From Rubrivivax sp. (GTDB lineage Bacteria > Pseudomonadota > Gammaproteobacteria > Burkholderiales > Burkholderiaceae_C): DNA of 64,000 bases. The stretch covers positions 124,001 to 188,000 of the forward strand of contig JADCGP010000012.1 of the NCBI GenBank assembly GCA_020248915.1, written 5' to 3'. Position 1 is the first letter of the stretch; the number at the start of each line of letters is the position of its first letter. The notes below the pieces were generated by a model. It ran no database searches, was not told where the DNA came from, and saw only the letters and a list, made by a program, of their open reading frames with translations. This document shows positions 19,344 to 30,454 of this stretch, piece after piece. The position numbers and the translations under genes were made by a program.

Positions 19344-21287
19344 ATGAGCGAGTCTGCGCGCCACCTCGAGCGGATGGCCGGCCTGCGAGCCGGCGGCAAG
19401 GGCAAGGTCGTCTCCGCGTCCGAGGCGATGGCCCTGGTGCGCGACGGCGACACGGTGGCCACCAGCGGCTTCGTCGGCATCGGCTTTGCCGAGGGCCTGG
19501 CGGTGGCGCTCGAGCAGCGCTTCCTGGCCCAGGGCGCGCCGCGCGGCCTGACGCTGGTGTATGCGGCCGGCCAGGGCGACGGCAAGACGCGCGGGCTCAA
19601 CCACCTCGCGCACGAGGGCCTCGTGCGCCGCGTGATCGGCGGCCATTGGGGCCTGGTGCCCGCGCTCGGGCGGCTGGCCGTCGAGGACCGCATCGAGGCC
19701 TGGAACCTGCCGCAGGGCGTGATCTCGCACCTGTTCCGCGACATCGCCGCGGGCAAGCCGGGGCACCTGAGCCGCGTCGGGCTGGGCACCTTCGTCGACC
19801 CGCGCCACGGCGGCGGCTGCGTGAACGCGCGCACGGCCGCGCTGGCCGAGCAGCCGGTGCGCCTGATGCCGCTCGACGGCGAGGACTACCTGTTCTACAA
19901 GGCCTTCCCGATCGACGTCGCGCTGATCCGCGCCACCACGGCCGATCCGGACGGCAACCTGACGATGGAGCGCGAGGCGCTGACGCTGGAGAGCCTGGCC
20001 ATCGCGATGGCCGCGCGCAACTCCGGCGGCATCGTCGTCGCGCAGGTCGAGCGGCTCGCGCAGGCGCACTCGCTGCCGGCGCGGCAGGTCAAGATCCCCG
20101 GCGTTCTGGTGGATTGCGTGGTGGTGGCCGAGCGGCCCGAGCACCACATGCAGACCTTCGCCGAGCCCTACAGTCCGGCCTTCGCCGGCGAGCTGCGCGT
20201 GCCGCCGGCCGCCGTCGAGCCGATGCCGCCGGGGCGGCGCAAGTGCATCGCGCGCCGCGCGGCGCTGGAGCTGCGGCCGAACGCGGTCGTCAACCTGGGC
20301 ATCGGCATGCCCGAGGGGGTGGCCGCGGTAGCCGCCGAGGAGAAGGTGATCGACCTGATCACGCTGACGGCCGAGCCCGGCGTGATCGGTGGCATCCCGG
20401 CCGGCGGCCTGAACTTCGGCGCCGCGGTCAACACGCAGGCCGTCATCGACCAGCCCTACCAGTTCGACTTCTACGACGGCGGCGGCCTGGACATCGCCTT
20501 CCTCGGCCTGGCGCAGCTCGATGCCGAGGGCAACGTCAACGTCAGCCGGTTCGGCCCGCGGCTGGCCGGTGCCGGCGGCTTCATCAACATCAGCCAGAAC
20601 GCGCGCCGCGTGGTGTTCGTCGGCAGCTTCGAGGCCGACGGGCAGGCCAAGCTCGTGCCGCAGGTCGAGCACCGCACCTTCAGCGGCCGCGAGGCGTGGC
20701 GGCGGCAGCAGCCGGTGCTGTACGTGACCGACCGGGCGGTGTTCGGCCTGCACGAGCGCGGCATCGAGCTGCTGGAGATCGCCCCCGGCCTGGACCTGCA
20801 GCGCGACGTGCTCGACCGGATGGGCTTCGCGCCCGTGGTCGAGCGGCCACCGCGGCCGATGGACGCCTCGGTGTTCGGCGACGGCCCGATGGGGCTGCGC
20901 GCCCGGCTGCTGATGCTGCCGCTGGCCGACCGCTTCGGCTACGACCCGGCCAGCCGCACCTTCCACGTCAACTTCGAGCGCCTGTCGATCCGCACCCGCG
21001 ACGACGTCGAGGCCGTGCGCCGCGAGATCGAGGCCCGCCTCGAGCCGCTCGGCCACAAGGTGTACGGGGTCGTCAACTACGACCACTTCACGCTCGACCC
21101 GGAGGTCGAGGACGACTGGGCGGCGATGGTGCGCGAGCTGGTCGACCGCCACTACCTCGCCGTCACCCGGTACACGACGAGCGGCTTCCTGCGCAGCAAG
21201 CTCGGTGCGGCGCTGGCGGCGCGCGGCGTGGCGCCGCATATCCACGAGTCGGCGGCCGAGGCGCGGCGCGCGCTCGACGGGGTCTGA
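19344..21287 (+). CDS. acyl-CoA:acetate/3-ketoacid-type CoA-transferase with C-terminal extension
   Basis: A 647-residue family I CoA-transferase in which the two halves of the fold are fused, as in YdiF and propionate CoA-transferase. The first half contains [20 protein letters not shown] and the second the catalytic segment [19 protein letters not shown] with its Glu near residue 343, then [26 protein letters not shown]. The CoA-thioester glutamyl intermediate is the known chemistry. About 120 extra C-terminal residues (after [13 protein letters not shown]) are not part of the core and resemble no domain I can name firmly. TAGGAGG precedes the ATG at good spacing. Confidence 0.9.
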   Translation: MSESARHLERMAGLRAGGKGKVVSASEAMALVRDGDTVATSGFVGIGFAEGLAVALEQRFLAQGAPRGLTLVYAAGQGDGKTRGLNHLAHEGLVRRVIGGHWGLVPALGRLAVEDRIEAWNLPQGVISHLFRDIAAGKPGHLSRVGLGTFVDPRHGGGCVNARTAALAEQPVRLMPLDGEDYLFYKAFPIDVALIRATTADPDGNLTMEREALTLESLAIAMAARNSGGIVVAQVERLAQAHSLPARQVKIPGVLVDCVVVAERPEHHMQTFAEPYSPAFAGELRVPPAAVEPMPPGRRKCIARRAALELRPNAVVNLGIGMPEGVAAVAAEEKVIDLITLTAEPGVIGGIPAGGLNFGAAVNTQAVIDQPYQFDFYDGGGLDIAFLGLAQLDAEGNVNVSRFGPRLAGAGGFINISQNARRVVFVGSFEADGQAKLVPQVEHRTFSGREAWRRQQPVLYVTDRAVFGLHERGIELLEIAPGLDLQRDVLDRMGFAPVVERPPRPMDASVFGDGPMGLRARLLMLPLADRFGYDPASRTFHVNFERLSIRTRDDVEAVRREIEARLEPLGHKVYGVVNYDHFTLDPEVEDDWAAMVRELVDRHYLAVTRYTTSGFLRSKLGAALAARGVAPHIHESAAEARRALDGV

Positions 21288-21477
21288 ACACCCCAGGTCC
21301 GGGCTGCGCCCGGCCCGCCCACCGAGGGGGGTCGGGGCGTCCGCCTGCGGGCGCGGAACGGTGCTCGGCCCGTGGCGTCTGCGCTGCCGCGGATCGGGCG
21401 CGCCTTTCGGGCCCAATTCGCGGCCTCGGGCCGCCGTGACGCCAGCCACAATCAGTGCTCCACTGGGCGGAGTCTCG

Positions 21478-22437
21478 ATGCCGGTCGTTGCCGTCGTCAA
21501 TCGCAAGGGGGGCAGCGGCAAGAGCACGCTGGCCACCCACCTGGCCGGATACCTGGCAACTCGCGGCACGCCCGTGATGCTGGGCGACGTCGATCGCCAG
21601 CAGAGCACCGTGCCCTGGCTGCGGCGCCGCGCATCCCGTGTGCCGGGTGGCGCGCCGATCGTCAGCTGGGTGATCGACCCGCGCAACACGCTGCGCCCGC
21701 CCGCCGGCGTGGCGCACGTCGTGCTGGACACGCCCGCAGCGCTGCAGGGATTCGAACTGCAGCGGCTGCTCAACTATGCGGACGCGGTGCTCGTGCCGCT
21801 GAACGACTCGCCGTTCGACCGCGAGGCGGCGGCGGCCTGCATCGCCGAGTTGCGCGCGCATCCGCGCGTGGCGACCGGCCGCGTGCGGCTGGGGGTGGTG
21901 GGCATGCGCGTCGATTCGCGCACCCGCGGCGCGCAGGCGCTGCACGACTGGGCCGCCGCTCTCGACGTCCCGCTGGTGGCGACGCTGCGCGCGACACAGC
22001 AGTACGTTCGCGGGGCCGAGCAGGGCCTGACGCTGTTCGACCTGCCGCCCGATCGGACCGAGGTCGACCGCGCGCAGTGGCAGCCGCTGCTCGACTGGCT
22101 GAAACCGGTCATCGACCCACCCCGGGCGGCCGCGGACCCGCGCGTTCCCCGGCTGCCGACGGCTGGCGCAGGCACATCGCGCGAGCCGGTGCGGTCGGTG
22201 CTCCGTGCAGGATCCGACGATGTCGCCGTGCTGTCCCGTCCGGTGGCTGAGGCGACGGCGGCCGCGCCCGTCAGGCCGCCTGTCGTGACGACGGTCCGTG
22301 CGGTGCGTTCGATGCCGGGCCCGGCTGCCCCGGTCGCGCCCACGGCGACGCCTGTCCCCCAGGCCACCGGCTGGCGCCGCGTGTTGTCGTGGCTGAGCCC
22401 GCGCCCGCCGCAGGCGCTTCGCGGCCCGGGTCCATAG
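21478..22437 (+). CDS. ParA/MinD-type ATPase with disordered tail
   Basis: A 319-residue protein. Residues 1-210 are a ParA-type deviant Walker ATPase: VVNRKGGSGKSTLATHLA, GDVDRQQSTVPWL, and VVLDTPAAL. The last 100 residues are rich in Pro, Ala, Arg and Val and end in an amphipathic piece (GWRRVLSWLSP). The chromosomal parB partner and parS-like repeats are not seen next to it, so it is an orphan ParA that may position another cargo. The ATG at 21478 is preceded by GGGCGGAG. Confidence 0.85.
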   Translation: MPVVAVVNRKGGSGKSTLATHLAGYLATRGTPVMLGDVDRQQSTVPWLRRRASRVPGGAPIVSWVIDPRNTLRPPAGVAHVVLDTPAALQGFELQRLLNYADAVLVPLNDSPFDREAAAACIAELRAHPRVATGRVRLGVVGMRVDSRTRGAQALHDWAAALDVPLVATLRATQQYVRGAEQGLTLFDLPPDRTEVDRAQWQPLLDWLKPVIDPPRAAADPRVPRLPTAGAGTSREPVRSVLRAGSDDVAVLSRPVAEATAAAPVRPPVVTTVRAVRSMPGPAAPVAPTATPVPQATGWRRVLSWLSPRPPQALRGPGP

Positions 22438-22540
22438 CGGTCGAAGCGGCGGGAGCGTCGCCAGGGTTGCCCGCGCCGTCGCGCTCGCGGCTCTTCAGGC
22501 ATCCCGGCGCACTCGGGTCGGGCCGGAGGTTCCGGCCGTC

Positions 22541-22840
22541 TCAGCCCGGCGCATCGTGCTGCGGCGGCCGTGCGGCCTCGTAGGCCGAGGGTGTGACGCC
22601 GCTGCGCGCCAGGAAGTCCCGCACGTGCAGCACCGCCTGCGCCCCGAGCGCGCTGCCGTGGTGCGGATGGTGCAGGATCTGCTCCATGCGACCGATCCGC
22701 GCCCGCACCCGGCCGCCCGAGAGCGGCTCCAGCTCGGCGCCGACGTGGCGCAGCAGCGACTCGATCTCGCGGAAGTGCAGGTTGGCGTTGGGCGGATCGT
22801 GGAAGATGGTCCGGATCAGGTGCGCGTGATGGCGACTCAT
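22541..22840 (-). CDS. HicA-like protein without a HicB partner
   Basis: A 99-residue protein resembling the longer HicA-type (YcfA fold) family: LIRTIFHDPPNANLHFREIE, then LLRHVGAELEPLSGGRVRARI, and LHHPHHGSALGAQAVLHVRDFL with the conserved His-Pro-His segment and C-terminal helix. Family members are mRNA interferase toxins with a dsRNA-binding-like fold. The usual antitoxin gene downstream is absent: the next 100 bases lead into the 3' end of the convergent parA-like gene. Whether it is toxic is unknown. Confidence 0.68.
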   Translation of the reverse strand: MSRHHAHLIRTIFHDPPNANLHFREIESLLRHVGAELEPLSGGRVRARIGRMEQILHHPHHGSALGAQAVLHVRDFLARSGVTPSAYEAARPPQHDAPG

Positions 22841-22930
22841 GGCAATGCGGCGCGCGGCGCCGTCGGTGCGGATCCTGGCAAGCAGCCTAGCCCCGTGCGA
22901 CCGTGCCGGCCTTGTCCTGGCGCAACGCCA

Positions 22931-23581
22931 GTGGCCAGGACGCGCCGCGCGGTGGCGGCGAGTGCGGCCGCCGTCGCCGTGGCGTGGTCCACAGTCGGCT
23001 GCGCCCCGCAGCCCCAGGCCCCTGCCGTGCCGGCGGACGTGGCGCGCAGCGCCACGCACTTCGAGGTCTGGCGCCGGGACGGTGCCGGGTCCCTGGCCGG
23101 GGACCTCGCCGCACTCGAGGCCTCGCTCGCCGATGCGGGCCTGGCCGGCGTCGTGCCGCTGCACGAGCTGCTGCGCTCGGCGTCGGCCTGGCGCGAGTGC
23201 GGCGGCGCACCGTACGCGGTTCCGCCGCGGCCGCAGTGGCCGGCCGTGCACCGGGTGCTCGCCCTGGTGGCCGAACTGCGGCGGCAGCGCCTGCTGGACT
23301 CGATCGAGGTGCACTCGGGCTACCGCGACGCGGCGCTGAACGCCTGCGCCGGCGGCGCGCGGCGCAGCGCGCACCTGGTGGCGTTCGCGCTCGACTTCAC
23401 GGTGCCGGCAGGCGCCGACCCGACCGCCGGCCTGTGCGCGTTCTGGCGCCGTGAGGGAGCGGCGTGGTCGATGGGGCTGTCGCGCTACCCGAGCGGACGC
23501 ATCCACGTCGACACGCTGGGCTGGCGCACCTGGGGCGCCGACGGGACGTCGGCCACGTCGGCCTGCACCCTGTCGCCATGA
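22931..23581 (+). CDS. M15-type peptidase, probable lipoprotein
   Basis: The product (216 residues from the GTG at 22931) has a basic N-terminus, a hydrophobic Ala/Val run and a Cys after TVG, resembling a lipoprotein signal although the -3 residue is unusual. The C-terminal half carries the zinc peptidase M15A pattern: HSGYRDAALNACAGG, RRSAHLVAFALDF, and RIHVDTLGWRTWG, supplying the His/Asp/His ligands. A role in peptidoglycan peptide cleavage at the envelope is likely. The start is uncertain; ATG 22829 and GTG 22895 are alternatives but overlap the divergent gene more. Confidence 0.75.
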   Translation: MARTRRAVAASAAAVAVAWSTVGCAPQPQAPAVPADVARSATHFEVWRRDGAGSLAGDLAALEASLADAGLAGVVPLHELLRSASAWRECGGAPYAVPPRPQWPAVHRVLALVAELRRQRLLDSIEVHSGYRDAALNACAGGARRSAHLVAFALDFTVPAGADPTAGLCAFWRREGAAWSMGLSRYPSGRIHVDTLGWRTWGADGTSATSACTLSP

Positions 23582-23615
23582 GCGCCGCGCGGGCGGCGCA
23601 CGGCCGCCCAGGGTG

Positions 23616-25142
23616 CTACATCACCGCGCCCAGCTGCCAGGGCACGAACTCGTTCTGCCCGTAGCCGTGCAGCTCGCTCTTCGTGCGCCTGCCCGAGGCC
23701 GTCTCGAGCATCAGCCGGAAGATGCGCTCGCCGGCCTCGTCCACCGTCTCCAGGCCCTCGACGATGCCGCCGCAGTCGATGTCGATGTCCTCCTGCTGCT
23801 TGCGCCACAGAGCCGTGTTCGTGCTCAGCTTCAGCGAGGGCGAGGGCGCGCAGCCGTAGGCGGAGCCGCGGCCGGTGGTGAAGCAGATGAGGTTGGCGCC
23901 GCCGGCCACCTGGCCGGTGGCCGACACCGGGTCGTAGCCCGGGGTGTCCATGTAGACGAAGCCTTGCGCGCGCACCGCCTCGGCGAACTCGACGACGTCG
24001 ACCAGGTTCGTGGTGCCGCTCTTGGCGATCGCGCCCAGGCTTTTCTCGAGGATGGTGGTCAGTCCGCCGGCCTTGTTGCCCGCCGACGGGTTGTTGTCCA
24101 TCTGCATGCCGTTGCGCGCGGTGTAGGCCTCCCACCACGCGATGCGGGCGAGCAGCTTGTCGGCCACCGCGGGGCTGACGGCGCGGCGCGTGAGCAGATG
24201 TTCGCCGCCGTAGATCTCGGGCGTCTCGCTCAGGATGGCCGTGCCGCCGTGGCGCACGAGCCGGTCGACCGCCGCGCCCAGCGCCGGGTTGGCGCTGATG
24301 CCCGAGTAGCCATCGCTGCCGCCGCACTGCAGGCCGACGACCAGGTGCCGGGCAGGCACGGGGCGGCGCACCACGCGGTTGGCCGCCGGCAGCATCTCGC
24401 GGACGATCTCGATGCCGCGGGCCACCGTCCTGGCCGTGCCGCCGGTGTCCTGGATGCTGAAGGTGCGCAGCGCGGCACCCTCGGCCAGGCCCTCCTGCGC
24501 CACCAGGCCCTGGATCTGGTTCGTCTCGCAGCCCAGGCCGACGATCAGCACCGCGGCGAAGTTGGCGTGCCGCGCGTAGCCGCCCAGCGTGCGGCGCAGC
24601 ACGCGCAGTTCCTCGCCGTCGCTGGCGGTGGCGCAGCCCATGCCATGGGTCAGCGCGACCACGCCATCGACGTTGGGGAAGGGCTCCAGCGACTCGGGCC
24701 GGATGTCGCGCCGGAAGTGGTCGGCGATCGCCCGCGCGGCGGTGGCCGAGCAGTTCACGCTGGTCAGCACGCCGATGTAGTTGCGCGTGGCCACGCGCCC
24801 GTCGTGGCGCACGATGCCCTCGAACGTGGCGGGTTCGGCCACCAGGGCGGTGGGCTGCGCGCCTGCGCACGGCTCGTGCGTGCGCTCGAAGCGGCTGAAG
24901 GCGAGGTTGTGCACGTGCACGTGCTGCCCCGGCGCGATGGCCTGCGTGGCGGTGCCGATGATCTGGTCGTAGCGGCGCACCGGCTCGCCGGCGGCGATTG
25001 CCGCGGTGGCGACCTTGTGGCCGGGCGGCACGAGGCCCGCCACCGTGATGCCCTCGTCGTCGAGCCGCTGGCCCGAGACGAGCTGGCGCCGCGCGATGAC
25101 GACGTTGTCGCGCGGGTGGATGCGGATGACGGGGCTGCTCAT
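23616..25142 (-). CDS. UxaA-family sugar-acid dehydratase
   Basis: A 508-residue member of the altronate/galactarate dehydratase family. It has the N-terminal SAF domain (about 1-95, [20 protein letters not shown]) joined to the catalytic part, with [37 protein letters not shown] and [11 protein letters not shown] supplying conserved Cys and polar residues for the iron site. Family enzymes remove water from a sugar acid to give a 2-keto-3-deoxy acid. It is the last gene of the minus-strand catabolic operon, next to FAH-family hydrolase and BDH2-like dehydrogenase genes, so its substrate is probably not altronate but an acid of the diketo pathway (inference). Confidence 0.9.
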   Translation of the reverse strand: MSSPVIRIHPRDNVVIARRQLVSGQRLDDEGITVAGLVPPGHKVATAAIAAGEPVRRYDQIIGTATQAIAPGQHVHVHNLAFSRFERTHEPCAGAQPTALVAEPATFEGIVRHDGRVATRNYIGVLTSVNCSATAARAIADHFRRDIRPESLEPFPNVDGVVALTHGMGCATASDGEELRVLRRTLGGYARHANFAAVLIVGLGCETNQIQGLVAQEGLAEGAALRTFSIQDTGGTARTVARGIEIVREMLPAANRVVRRPVPARHLVVGLQCGGSDGYSGISANPALGAAVDRLVRHGGTAILSETPEIYGGEHLLTRRAVSPAVADKLLARIAWWEAYTARNGMQMDNNPSAGNKAGGLTTILEKSLGAIAKSGTTNLVDVVEFAEAVRAQGFVYMDTPGYDPVSATGQVAGGANLICFTTGRGSAYGCAPSPSLKLSTNTALWRKQQEDIDIDCGGIVEGLETVDEAGERIFRLMLETASGRRTKSELHGYGQNEFVPWQLGAVM

Positions 25143-25197
25143 CGGGAGGTCGGGTGGGAGGCGATCCGTTGCCGGTCAGCGGCCGACCGGTCGTCGA

Positions 25198-26061
25198 TCA
25201 GCCGTCGATCAGCTCCGGGTTCCAGGCGTGCACCTCCTGGCGCTGCTCGCCGAGGCGCTCGATGCCCAGCCGCACCACGTCGCCCGGCTTCAGGTACACG
25301 GGTGCCGGCTTGACGCCCATGCCCACGCCGGGGGGCGTGCCGGTGGTGATGCAGTCGCCAGGCTCCAGCGTCATGAAGCGCGAGAGGTAGCTCACCAGCG
25401 TGGCCACGCCGAAGATCATCGTCCGCGTGTTGCCGTTCTGGTAGCGGTGGCCGTTGACCTCGAGCCACATGCCGAGGTTCTGCGGGTCGCCCACCTCGTC
25501 GGAAGTCACGAGCCAGGGGCCGATCGGGCCGAAGGTGTCGCAGCCCTTGCCCTTGTCCCACTGGCCGCCGCGCTCGAGCTGGTACTCGCGCTCGCTGACG
25601 TCGTTGATCACGCAGTAGCCGGCCACGTGCGACAGCGCGTCGGCCTCGGTGACGTAGCGCGCGCGCTTGCCGATGACGACGCCGAGCTCGACCTCCCAGT
25701 CGGTCTTGACCGAGCCCTGCGGCAGCACGATCGGGTGGTTGCAGCCCACGGCGCAGGAGGTCGTCTTCATGAAGACGATCGGTTCCTTCGGGGTCGGCAT
25801 GTTCGACTCGGCGGCGTGGTCGGCGTAGTTCAGACCGATGGCGACGAACTTGCCCATGCCGCTCCACGGCACGGCCAGCGCGCCGGGCTGCACCACGGGC
25901 AGCGCGCGCAGGTCTACGCCGGCCAGCGCGCACAGGTTCTCGGGTGCCAGCGTCGAGGGCGTGATGTCGCCGATCAGGCCGGAGAGGTCGCGCGCGCGTC
26001 CCTCGGCGTCGAGCACGGCAGGCTTCTCGCGGCCCTTGGGGCCATGGCGCAGCAGCTTCAT
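25198..26061 (-). CDS. FAH-family 2,4-diketo-3-deoxy acid hydrolase candidate
   Basis: A 287-residue fumarylacetoacetate hydrolase-fold protein with the metal-binding triad region DWEVELGVVIGKRAR, and the typical FVAIGLNYADHAAES and TGTPPGVGMG segments. Such proteins are often called ureidoglycolate lyases, but close relatives of this architecture hydrolyse 2,4-diketo-3-deoxy-L-fuconate or -rhamnonate to pyruvate and a hydroxyacid. Its neighbours (UxaA-type dehydratase and a BDH2-like SDR) fit that role. AGGAG lies 9 bases before the ATG at 26061. Confidence 0.88.
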   Translation of the reverse strand: MKLLRHGPKGREKPAVLDAEGRARDLSGLIGDITPSTLAPENLCALAGVDLRALPVVQPGALAVPWSGMGKFVAIGLNYADHAAESNMPTPKEPIVFMKTTSCAVGCNHPIVLPQGSVKTDWEVELGVVIGKRARYVTEADALSHVAGYCVINDVSEREYQLERGGQWDKGKGCDTFGPIGPWLVTSDEVGDPQNLGMWLEVNGHRYQNGNTRTMIFGVATLVSYLSRFMTLEPGDCITTGTPPGVGMGVKPAPVYLKPGDVVRLGIERLGEQRQEVHAWNPELIDG

Positions 26062-26105
26062 CGGACAGGTCTCCTGGTGTCGGGTTCTTGGCTCGGCAGG
26101 GCGGA

Positions 26106-27786
<1,681 letters not shown>

Positions 27787-27805
27787 GCCCGCCTCCGCTC
27801 GCGCG

Positions 27806-28567
27806 CTACCCCCGACCGACGAAGGGCATCTTGGTGGCCATCACGTTGACGAACAGCATGTTCGCCGTCAGAGGCAGCCGCACCATCGTCATGAAGACGT
27901 CCACCACCGCCTGCACGTCCATCCGCGGCTCGGGCCGCACGCTGCCGTCGGCCTGCGGCACGCCCTGCACCATGCGCGCGGTCATCTCGCTGGCGGCGTT
28001 GCCGACGTCGATCTGGCCGACCGCGATGTCGAAGGGCCGGCCGTCGAGCGAGGCCGTCCGCGTCAGGCCGCTCACCGCGTGCTTGGTGGCGGTGTAGGCG
28101 ATCGAGCCCGGCCGCGGCGCATAGGCCGAGATGCTGCCGTTGTTGACGATGCGGCCGCCCTGGGGCGACTGCGCCTTCATCAGCCGGAACGCGTGCGACA
28201 GGCAGTAGAACGCGCCGTTCAGGTTGACGTCGACCACCTGGCGCCACTCGTCGGCGGTGATCAGGTCGGGCGTCTTCGCCGCCAGACCGCCGCCGGCGTT
28301 GTTGAACAGCAGGTCGAGCCGGCCCCAGCGGGCCTGCACGGCCTCGAACGCGGCCGCGACCTCGGGTTCGCTCGCCACGTTGCAGGGCAGGGGCAGGGCC
28401 GCTGCCGTCGCGGCGCCGGCCAGCGCGGCCGTCTCGGCCAGGGCCTCGGCGCGCCGGCCGAGCAGGCCGACCTGCCAGCCATCGGCCAGCAGCGCCAGCG
28501 CGCAGGCACGGCCGATGCCGCTGCCTGCGCCGGTGACGATGGCGACGCCCGGACGGGTGTGTTCCAT
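27806..28567 (-). CDS. short-chain dehydrogenase of the sugar-acid operon
   Basis: A 253-residue classical SDR with VTGAGSGIGRACA, LLFNNAGGG, the serine in NNGSISAYAPRPGS and the catalytic YTATK. Its start codon overlaps the stop of the IlvD/Edd-type dehydratase gene (ATGA), so the two are translationally coupled. Co-expression suggests oxidation or reduction of the dehydratase substrate or product; the compound cannot be named from sequence. Confidence 0.87.
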   Translation of the reverse strand: MEHTRPGVAIVTGAGSGIGRACALALLADGWQVGLLGRRAEALAETAALAGAATAAALPLPCNVASEPEVAAAFEAVQARWGRLDLLFNNAGGGLAAKTPDLITADEWRQVVDVNLNGAFYCLSHAFRLMKAQSPQGGRIVNNGSISAYAPRPGSIAYTATKHAVSGLTRTASLDGRPFDIAVGQIDVGNAASEMTARMVQGVPQADGSVRPEPRMDVQAVVDVFMTMVRLPLTANMLFVNVMATKMPFVGRG

Positions 28568-30315
28568 CAATGGTTGTCCTTGGGCACGAAGGCGCCGCGG
28601 CAGCCGACCAGGAAGTCGAGGTCGGCGCCCTGGTCGGCCTGCAGCACGTGATCGACGTAGAGCTTCCAGTAGCCGCTCGCCAGGGGCGGCGTCGGCGGCT
28701 GCCAGGCGGCGCGGCGACGCTCGAGCTCGGCGTCGTCCACGTGCAGGTGCAGGCTGCGCGCCGGCACGTCCAGCGTGACGAGGTCGCCGTTGCGCACCAG
28801 TGCCAGCGGGCCGCCGGCGGCGGCCTCGGGCGCGGTGTGCAGCACGACGGTGCCGTAGGCGGTGCCGCTCATGCGCGCGTCGCTGATGCGGACCATGTCG
28901 GTGATGCCCTTGCGCAGGATCTTCGGCGGCAGCGGCATGTTGCCGACCTCGGCCATGCCGGGGTAGCCCTTCGGGCCGCAGTTCTTCAGAACCAGGATGC
29001 TCGTCTCGTCGACGTCCAGGTTCTCGTCGTCGATGCGGGCGTGGAAGTCGTCGCTGTCCTCGAAGACGACCGCGCGCCCGGTGTGCTGCATCAGCGCCGG
29101 CGTGGCCGCGCTCGGCTTGATGACGGCGCCGCGCGGCGCGAGATTGCCTCGCAGCACCGCGATGCCTGCCTTCTCCTTGAAGGGTGCGGCCAGGGGACGG
29201 ATCACGTCGCGGTTGAAGTTCTCGGCGTCGGCGATGTTCTCGCGAACCGTGCGGCCGCTGGCGGTGACGAGGTCGAGGTGCAGCTGCGCCGCGATCTCCT
29301 TCATGACGACCGGCAGCCCGCCGGCGTAGCAGAAGTCCTCCATCAGGTACTTCCCGCTCGGCTGCAGGTCGAGCAGGCAGGGCATCTCGCTGCCCCAGCG
29401 CTCGAAGTCGTCCACCGTCAGCGGCACGCCGATGCGGCCCGCCATCGCGATCAGGTGGATCACCGCATTCGTGCTGCCGCCGATGGCCGCAAGCGTGCGG
29501 ATGGCGTTCTCGAAGGCCTCGCGGGTCAGGATCGTGGACAGCCGCTGGTCGGTGTGGACCATCTCGACGATGCGCCGGCCGGCCTGGCGTGCCAGCACGT
29601 TGCGCCGTCCGTCGACGGCGGGATAGGCGGCGTTGCCGGGCAGGGCGACGCCGAGCGCCTCGACCATCGAGGCCATCGTGCTGGCAGTGCCCATCGTCAT
29701 GCAGTGCCCGTGGCTGCGGTGCATGCAGCTCTCGGCCTCGAGGAACTGCTCGAGACGCAGCGTGCCAGCGCGCACCTGCTCGCTCATCTGCCACACGCCA
29801 GTGCCCGAGCCGAGCTCCTGGCCGCGCCACTTGCCGCTGAGCATCGGCCCGCCGCTGACGCCGACGGTGGGCAGGTCGCAGCTGGCCGCGCCCATCATCA
29901 GGCTGGGCGTGGTCTTGTCGCAGCCGAACAGCAGCACCACGCCGTCCATCGGGTTGCCGCGGATGCTCTCCTCGACGTCCATGCTGGCGAGATTGCGGTA
30001 GAGCATCGCCGTCGGCCGCATCATCACCTCGCCGAGCGACATCACCGGGAACTCGAGCGGGAAGCCGCCGGCCTCGTAGACGCCGATCTTGACCTGCTCG
30101 GCCAGCGTGCGGAAGTGCGAGTTGCAGGGGTTCAGCTCGCTGAAGGTGTTGCAGATGCCGATGACCGGCCGGCCGTCGAACTGGTCGTGCGGGATCCCCT
30201 TGCCCTTGAGCCAGCTGCGGTAGGCGAACCCGTCGCGGTCCTTGCGGCCGAACCATTGCTGGCTGCGCAGCTCGGAGGGTTTCTTGGGCGGGGGGTCGTC
30301 TTTGCGGTCGGGCAT
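28567..30315 (-). CDS. IlvD/Edd-family sugar-acid dehydratase (L-arabonate dehydratase type)
   Basis: A 582-residue iron-sulfur dehydratase. Cluster-binding Cys motifs are NPCNSHF, FGCDKTTPS and ESCMHRSHGHCMTMG; AAIGGSTNAVIHL and the C-terminal ISDARMSGTAYGTVVLH are also present. The opening SQQWFGRKDRDGFAYRSWLKGKG is typical of the sugar-acid subgroup (L-arabonate, D-xylonate, D-fuconate dehydratases), not of branched-chain IlvD. It is the first gene of the minus-strand operon, with a divergent control region carrying a FadR-type operator-like site upstream. Confidence 0.92.
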   Translation of the reverse strand: MPDRKDDPPPKKPSELRSQQWFGRKDRDGFAYRSWLKGKGIPHDQFDGRPVIGICNTFSELNPCNSHFRTLAEQVKIGVYEAGGFPLEFPVMSLGEVMMRPTAMLYRNLASMDVEESIRGNPMDGVVLLFGCDKTTPSLMMGAASCDLPTVGVSGGPMLSGKWRGQELGSGTGVWQMSEQVRAGTLRLEQFLEAESCMHRSHGHCMTMGTASTMASMVEALGVALPGNAAYPAVDGRRNVLARQAGRRIVEMVHTDQRLSTILTREAFENAIRTLAAIGGSTNAVIHLIAMAGRIGVPLTVDDFERWGSEMPCLLDLQPSGKYLMEDFCYAGGLPVVMKEIAAQLHLDLVTASGRTVRENIADAENFNRDVIRPLAAPFKEKAGIAVLRGNLAPRGAVIKPSAATPALMQHTGRAVVFEDSDDFHARIDDENLDVDETSILVLKNCGPKGYPGMAEVGNMPLPPKILRKGITDMVRISDARMSGTAYGTVVLHTAPEAAAGGPLALVRNGDLVTLDVPARSLHLHVDDAELERRRAAWQPPTPPLASGYWKLYVDHVLQADQGADLDFLVGCRGAFVPKDNH

Positions 30316-30388
30316 GGTGCGGCGTCTCGTCGGCGGGCGCGCATCGGCTGCGGGTATGTTCCGTGGCGGCGTTGCGCGGCAGATACTA

Positions 30389-30399
30389 TGGTATGACGA
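30389..30399 (+). promoter_or_regulatory. FadR-type operator-like site in the divergent control region
   Basis: TGGTATGACGA fits the published FadR-subfamily operator pattern TNGTNNNACNA exactly. It lies between the dehydratase operon (start at 30315) and the divergent 2-hydroxyacid dehydrogenase gene (30455), and it overlaps a TAGTAT hexamer on the minus strand and abuts a TTGACC hexamer (30400-30405) on the plus strand. An almost identical sequence is present at 32661-32671. The likely ligand-responsive repressor is the GntR/FadR protein encoded at 38838. Confidence 0.6.
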
Positions 30400-30454
30400 T
30401 TGACCCTTCCCCCGTGGAAGCCCTAGGGCGTGCGCCGCGCGCCGGGCCGCCCGG

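Noticed and set aside
25198..26061. Annotation as ureidoglycolate lyase
   Set aside because: No allantoin or ureide genes are nearby; the neighbours are sugar-acid enzymes, so a diketo acid hydrolase is more likely.
28567..30315. Annotation as dihydroxy-acid dehydratase of branched-chain amino acid synthesis
   Set aside because: The opening segment and the operon setting match the sugar-acid dehydratase subgroup instead of IlvD.
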